Source: Haemophilus parainfluenzae (GTDB taxonomy: Bacteria > Pseudomonadota > Gammaproteobacteria > Enterobacterales > Pasteurellaceae). From it: a stretch of DNA of 64,000 nucleotides. The first letter of the stretch is position 1; each line of letters starts with the position of its first letter. The DNA is taken from contig NZ_LR134481.1 of the NCBI RefSeq assembly GCF_900638025.1, positions 806,001 through 870,000 on the forward strand. Direction: 5' to 3'. The notes under the pieces are model-generated. The model did not search any database. It was not told where the DNA came from and worked only from the letters and a program-made list of their open reading frames with translations. Position numbers and translations under genes: made by a program. Shown in pieces: positions 63,396-64,000 of the stretch.

Positions 63396-64000
63396 TTATT
63401 GAGTGATTGCGTTAAATGCGGTTGTGTAGCCCACATTGTGTTCTTTCATATAAGCGCGGACTTTTTTGTCCATATCAATGGACTCAGCGCTTGTGCCTTC
63501 GGCGTATTCCACCGTGCCGTCTTCTGCGGTTGTGGCATTTTCTTTAGTAGCCACCTCGTTAAATTCAACGATAGCGGGCTGTGCTTCTAAAAACGCCTTG
63601 ATTTTTCCGTGTAGGCTTTCACCTTCACCGAATTCAACCACACCGCCAGCTGCAGTTGTTGAACCGAGATTTAATAAATCAATGGCCTGTTGTTTTGCCA
63701 CCGGGGCTAATTTGCCCGCTTTTACTAAACCCTCGGCAAAGTCGGCATTGTCAGCTTTGGCTTGGTTAAGTGCTGCTTCAGCTTTTTCGGCTTTCAACTG
63801 TTGGTTTTCTGCCTTGAGCTGTTCAATTTCTTCAGGGGTCATTTCAGGTTCTCCTTGTGGTTCTGAAGGTTGTTCTAAAGTGGGTTCGTTAAAACTAGGA
63901 ATAGGCGAGCCGACTTCCGCTTGATTGATACGTCTATATTCGTTTCGGATAGACTCTTCTTGCACGCTTAACACGAGATAGTCCGGGATGGCTTTATCGG
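63396..64000 (-). CDS. Head protease/scaffold-like protein, C-terminal part (cut by window edge)
   Basis: The frame is open to the window edge (201 codons), so the GTG at 63974 is probably internal. The visible part has a Pro/Glu linker, a coiled coil (EEIEQLKAENQQLKAEKAEA) and a C-terminal VRAYMKEHNVGYTTAFNAIT. This is typical of the scaffold end of Mu gpI-type proteins, which lie directly before the capsid gene. The protease domain, if present, lies beyond 64000. Confidence 0.7.
   Translation of the reverse strand, partial: DKAIPDYLVLSVQEESIRNEYRRINQAEVGSPIPSFNEPTLEQPSEPQGEPEMTPEEIEQLKAENQQLKAEKAEAALNQAKADNADFAEGLVKAGKLAPVAKQQAIDLLNLGSTTAAGGVVEFGEGESLHGKIKAFLEAQPAIVEFNEVATKENATTAEDGTVEYAEGTSAESIDMDKKVRAYMKEHNVGYTTAFNAITQ

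Larger units (their letters stand above)
47458..64000 (-). mobile_element. Prophage, late half, Mu-like transposable type with P2-like tail
   Basis: Contiguous phage genes run on the minus strand from the window end to 47610: head assembly, capsid, Mu gp36/gp37-like connectors, then a full P2-type tail module and a terminal methylase. Four TGAGAAA motifs and a 5'-TG at 47458 mark the likely right end. The left end, transposase, repressor and lysis genes lie beyond 64000, so completeness cannot be judged. All structural genes seen are intact. Five uptake sequences lie inside, suggesting long residence in Pasteurellaceae. Confidence 0.85.

Overview
The window is a Pasteurellaceae chromosome segment, most likely a Haemophilus of the H. 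parainfluenzae / H. haemolyticus type. The main evidence is the 9-mer DNA uptake core AAGTGCGGT / ACCGCACTT, which occurs more than 30 times (Haemophilus subtype). It often forms inverted pairs that double as transcription terminators. Many gene neighbourhoods match those I recall from H. influenzae: narQ-murB-DUF2322-rpoH-plsY-folB, epmA-frdABCD, ftsP-plsC-lpxH and the infA/lic2/rsmA/apaH area. An intact hemE lies between nudC and yjaG, as in enterobacteria. H. influenzae lacks most haem synthesis genes, so hemE points to a haemin-independent species.

Positions 1-47,450 are ordinary chromosome. The left part carries a truncated RNase T2, a YfhL ferredoxin, an MFS carrier, the NarQ nitrate sensor, MurB, sigma-32, lipid and folate genes, and a CDF exporter / MerR divergon. 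Next come an iron-looking operon (substrate-binding protein, ABC transporter, NnrS) behind a Fur-box-like site, YafJ, glutathione reductase, a thioesterase with ferrochelatase, an OmpP2-type porin, EpmA and fumarate reductase with an FNR-like site. The middle part has the rpsF-priB-rpsR-rplI operon, infA, two lipooligosaccharide glycosyltransferases, rsmA, an IS3-family element inserted 3 bp upstream of apaH, and type II NADH dehydrogenase. The right part has two iron-type TonB receptors each with its own Fur-like box, a preQ1-I riboswitch upstream of yhhQ, FtsP/PlsC/LpxH, glmS with a DeoR-family regulator, HU, YjaG, HemE, NudC and a DUF3290/DUF421 membrane pair.

From about 47,458 to the window end lies the late half of a prophage, almost all on the minus strand, so phage order runs from 64,000 down. 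The order is head-assembly/scaffold protein (cut by the window), major capsid, a small acidic protein, Mu gp36- and gp37-like proteins, and then a complete P2-type contractile tail: FI sheath, FII tube, E/E', T, U, X, D, V, W, J, I, H and fibre assembly. After these come a papain-like protein and a DNA adenine methylase at the extreme end, where Mu carries mom. Four TGAGAAA motifs in the last 110 bp look like transposase-binding sites. This suggests a Mu-like transposable phage with a P2-like tail.

The most notable items are in the prophage. (1) A self-contained opposite-strand membrane-protein gene (promoter, strong ribosome binding site, ORF, terminator) sits between E' and the tape measure gene and looks like a moron. 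(2) A (CAAA)17 tract lies in front of the methylase, whose N-terminus is split by an apparent one-base deletion. (3) A lambda-type GGGAAAG slippery site abuts the E stop codon. Outside the prophage, the Fur-box/ABC/NnrS operon, relics of a CDF gene 3' end, and the IS insertion at apaH deserve attention.
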